From Bacillota bacterium (lineage in GTDB: Bacteria > Bacillota > Sulfobacillia > Sulfobacillales > Sulfobacillaceae), in contig JAJZZP010000102.1 in assembly GCA_021797515.1 (NCBI GenBank), forward strand, positions 1 through 54,050: a DNA stretch of 54,050 nt, written 5' to 3'. The position numbers and the translations under genes are program-made. The notes beneath the pieces were generated by a model. That model had not been told where the DNA came from. It searched no databases and was given only the letters and a program-made list of their open reading frames with translations. Positions 53,165-54,050 of this stretch are shown here, in pieces (positions within the stretch are counted from its first letter, which is position 1; each line of letters opens with the position of its first letter).

Positions 53165-54050
53165 TCAGCGACGGCCATTGGCCAATTTGGCCGACTCGGG
53201 GCGTTGCCTTAACCGTGTCATAGCCCATATCCCCACGGCAGGGCCTGCAGCCAGCACCATGAATACATGAGACCAACCCACAATCGGCTTCAGCAACCCG
53301 ACCAAATCGATAGATCCGATTGTGAGTAGAAAACCCACGGCCATCTGGAGCGTGAGGGCACTACCTTGCAGTTCCCTCGTACTTAATTCTGTTACCGCCG
53401 CCGAAAATTGCGCCGAATCGGCAATCACGCTAAACCCCCAAACCACGGCGACAACAATCGTCAACCAAGGCGCTTGTCGGTAAGTCGCTCCAATAAGTAG
53501 TGCCATGGCTCCACTGATCCCCATGGCACCAATGGTGGCCCGAGTTCTTCCCCATCGGTCGGCCGCCCACCCACCTGCAAGAGCGCCTGCAAACCCAGCC
53601 AGTCCAATTGCCGCAAAACCCACCCCGCCAGCCATTCCGTTGAGTGCAGTTCCTTGGAAATACGTCACCCAACTCGCCAAGAAAAAAGCGGGTAACCAGG
53701 TCCACATGGCGTAAAGCTCCCACATGTGGCCCCAATACCCCAGGTTGGCCCACATTACCGGTCGATCACGAAGTACCGCACCGACGCGGTCCCATTGAAA
53801 CTTGGGAGGATGAAAAGGCCCTGGGTATTCAGGGACTACCCATAGTACTAGCCCCCATGACACTACTGCCAAACCAGCGCTACCGGCGAGTACGTCCTGC
53901 CAATGTTGCAACAGAGGCATACCACTTAGGGCCCTCTGAAAAATAGTTTGCGAATCTGCAAAGGAAAATGCATGATCCATCGCGAACCTGTCTGTGTCGG
54001 GAGACGAAAGGACGGGTACACGATGGCCAACACGGAGGCGCAGGAAGCCG
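53165..54050 (-). CDS. MFS transporter, partial at window edge
   Basis: The 271-residue frame from ATG 53980 covers the second half of a major facilitator: about seven helices with GGWAADRWGRTRATIGAMGI, the motif between helices, and STRELQGSALTLQMAVGFLL. The frame stays open upstream to the edge at 54050, so the gene start is out of view. The stretch encoded before 53980 (HRVPVLSSPDTDRFA) does not look like an MFS N-terminus, so the gene may be truncated or frameshifted there. Substrate unknown. Confidence 0.65.
   Translation of the reverse strand, partial: GFLRLRVGHRVPVLSSPDTDRFAMDHAFSFADSQTIFQRALSGMPLLQHWQDVLAGSAGLAVVSWGLVLWVVPEYPGPFHPPKFQWDRVGAVLRDRPVMWANLGYWGHMWELYAMWTWLPAFFLASWVTYFQGTALNGMAGGVGFAAIGLAGFAGALAGGWAADRWGRTRATIGAMGISGAMALLIGATYRQAPWLTIVVAVVWGFSVIADSAQFSAAVTELSTRELQGSALTLQMAVGFLLTIGSIDLVGLLKPIVGWSHVFMVLAAGPAVGIWAMTRLRQRPESAKLANGRR

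Overview
The window looks like the chromosome of a spore-forming, low-to-mid GC Firmicute of the Sulfobacillus type (a thermoacidophilic, aerobic iron/sulfur oxidiser). This is an inference. It rests on strong GGAGG-type ribosome binding sites with many TTG/GTG starts, a CotF-type spore coat protein, a b6-type split cytochrome b, an odhA/odhB pair, a Thermus-type long isocitrate dehydrogenase and a complete kdp locus with a split KdpD. No rRNA, tRNA or CRISPR array was seen.

Layout. 1-104 is the tail of an ISAzo13-type transposase. 226-6348 (minus) is a surface-glycan operon: UDP-GlcNAc 2-epimerase, methyltransferase, three glycosyltransferases and an unknown Cys-rich protein. It lies directly downstream of a leaderless TasA/camelysin-like Ser/Thr-rich protein. 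6589-8494 (minus) is a quinol-oxidising cytochrome b unit with a 29-residue membrane peptide at its head. 9071-11100 is leuCD. 11142-12026 is an EamA exporter. 12251-16284 is odhAB. 16350-18755 is a Lon-family protease. 19467-20830 is an IS200/IS605 element with an apparently intact tnpA and a wrecked tnpB. 20939-22548 holds a DUF3050 protein, a VOC relic and a GNAT acetyltransferase.

22567-29975 is a divergent acyl-CoA catabolic region: MaoC hydratase, acyl-CoA dehydrogenase, thiolase and an AMACR-like CoA-transferase/racemase on minus, and two acyl-CoA ligases on plus. A CotF-like coat protein follows at 30029-30625. 30626-32323 is a graveyard containing an IS4-type transposase fossil. 32324-34564 holds an O6-alkylguanine repair protein and a sodium/solute symporter. 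34774-35382 has a hicB fossil between two IS605-type hairpin ends.

35717-44148 is the potassium region: a T-rich/C-rich KdpE-like control region, three successive 27-residue membrane peptides (the third is KdpF), kdpA, kdpB, kdpC, the KdpD histidine-kinase half, kdpE, and the KdpD N-terminal sensor half as a separate gene. After that come a cyclodeaminase-family protein, a cystathionine gamma-synthase/lyase, an MFS exporter and isocitrate dehydrogenase. Decayed IS605/TnpB pieces are scattered between them, and one of them is a rearranged junction. 51000-54050 is strongly decayed (DUF6671 and ArsR fossils), with an intact HTH regulator and a partial MFS gene at the edge.

Most interesting points: the leaderless TasA-like protein beside a glycosylation operon, the triplet of 27-residue peptides at the head of kdp, the split and reordered KdpD, the unannotated 29-residue peptide in front of cytochrome b, and the chain of TnpB relics of different ages.
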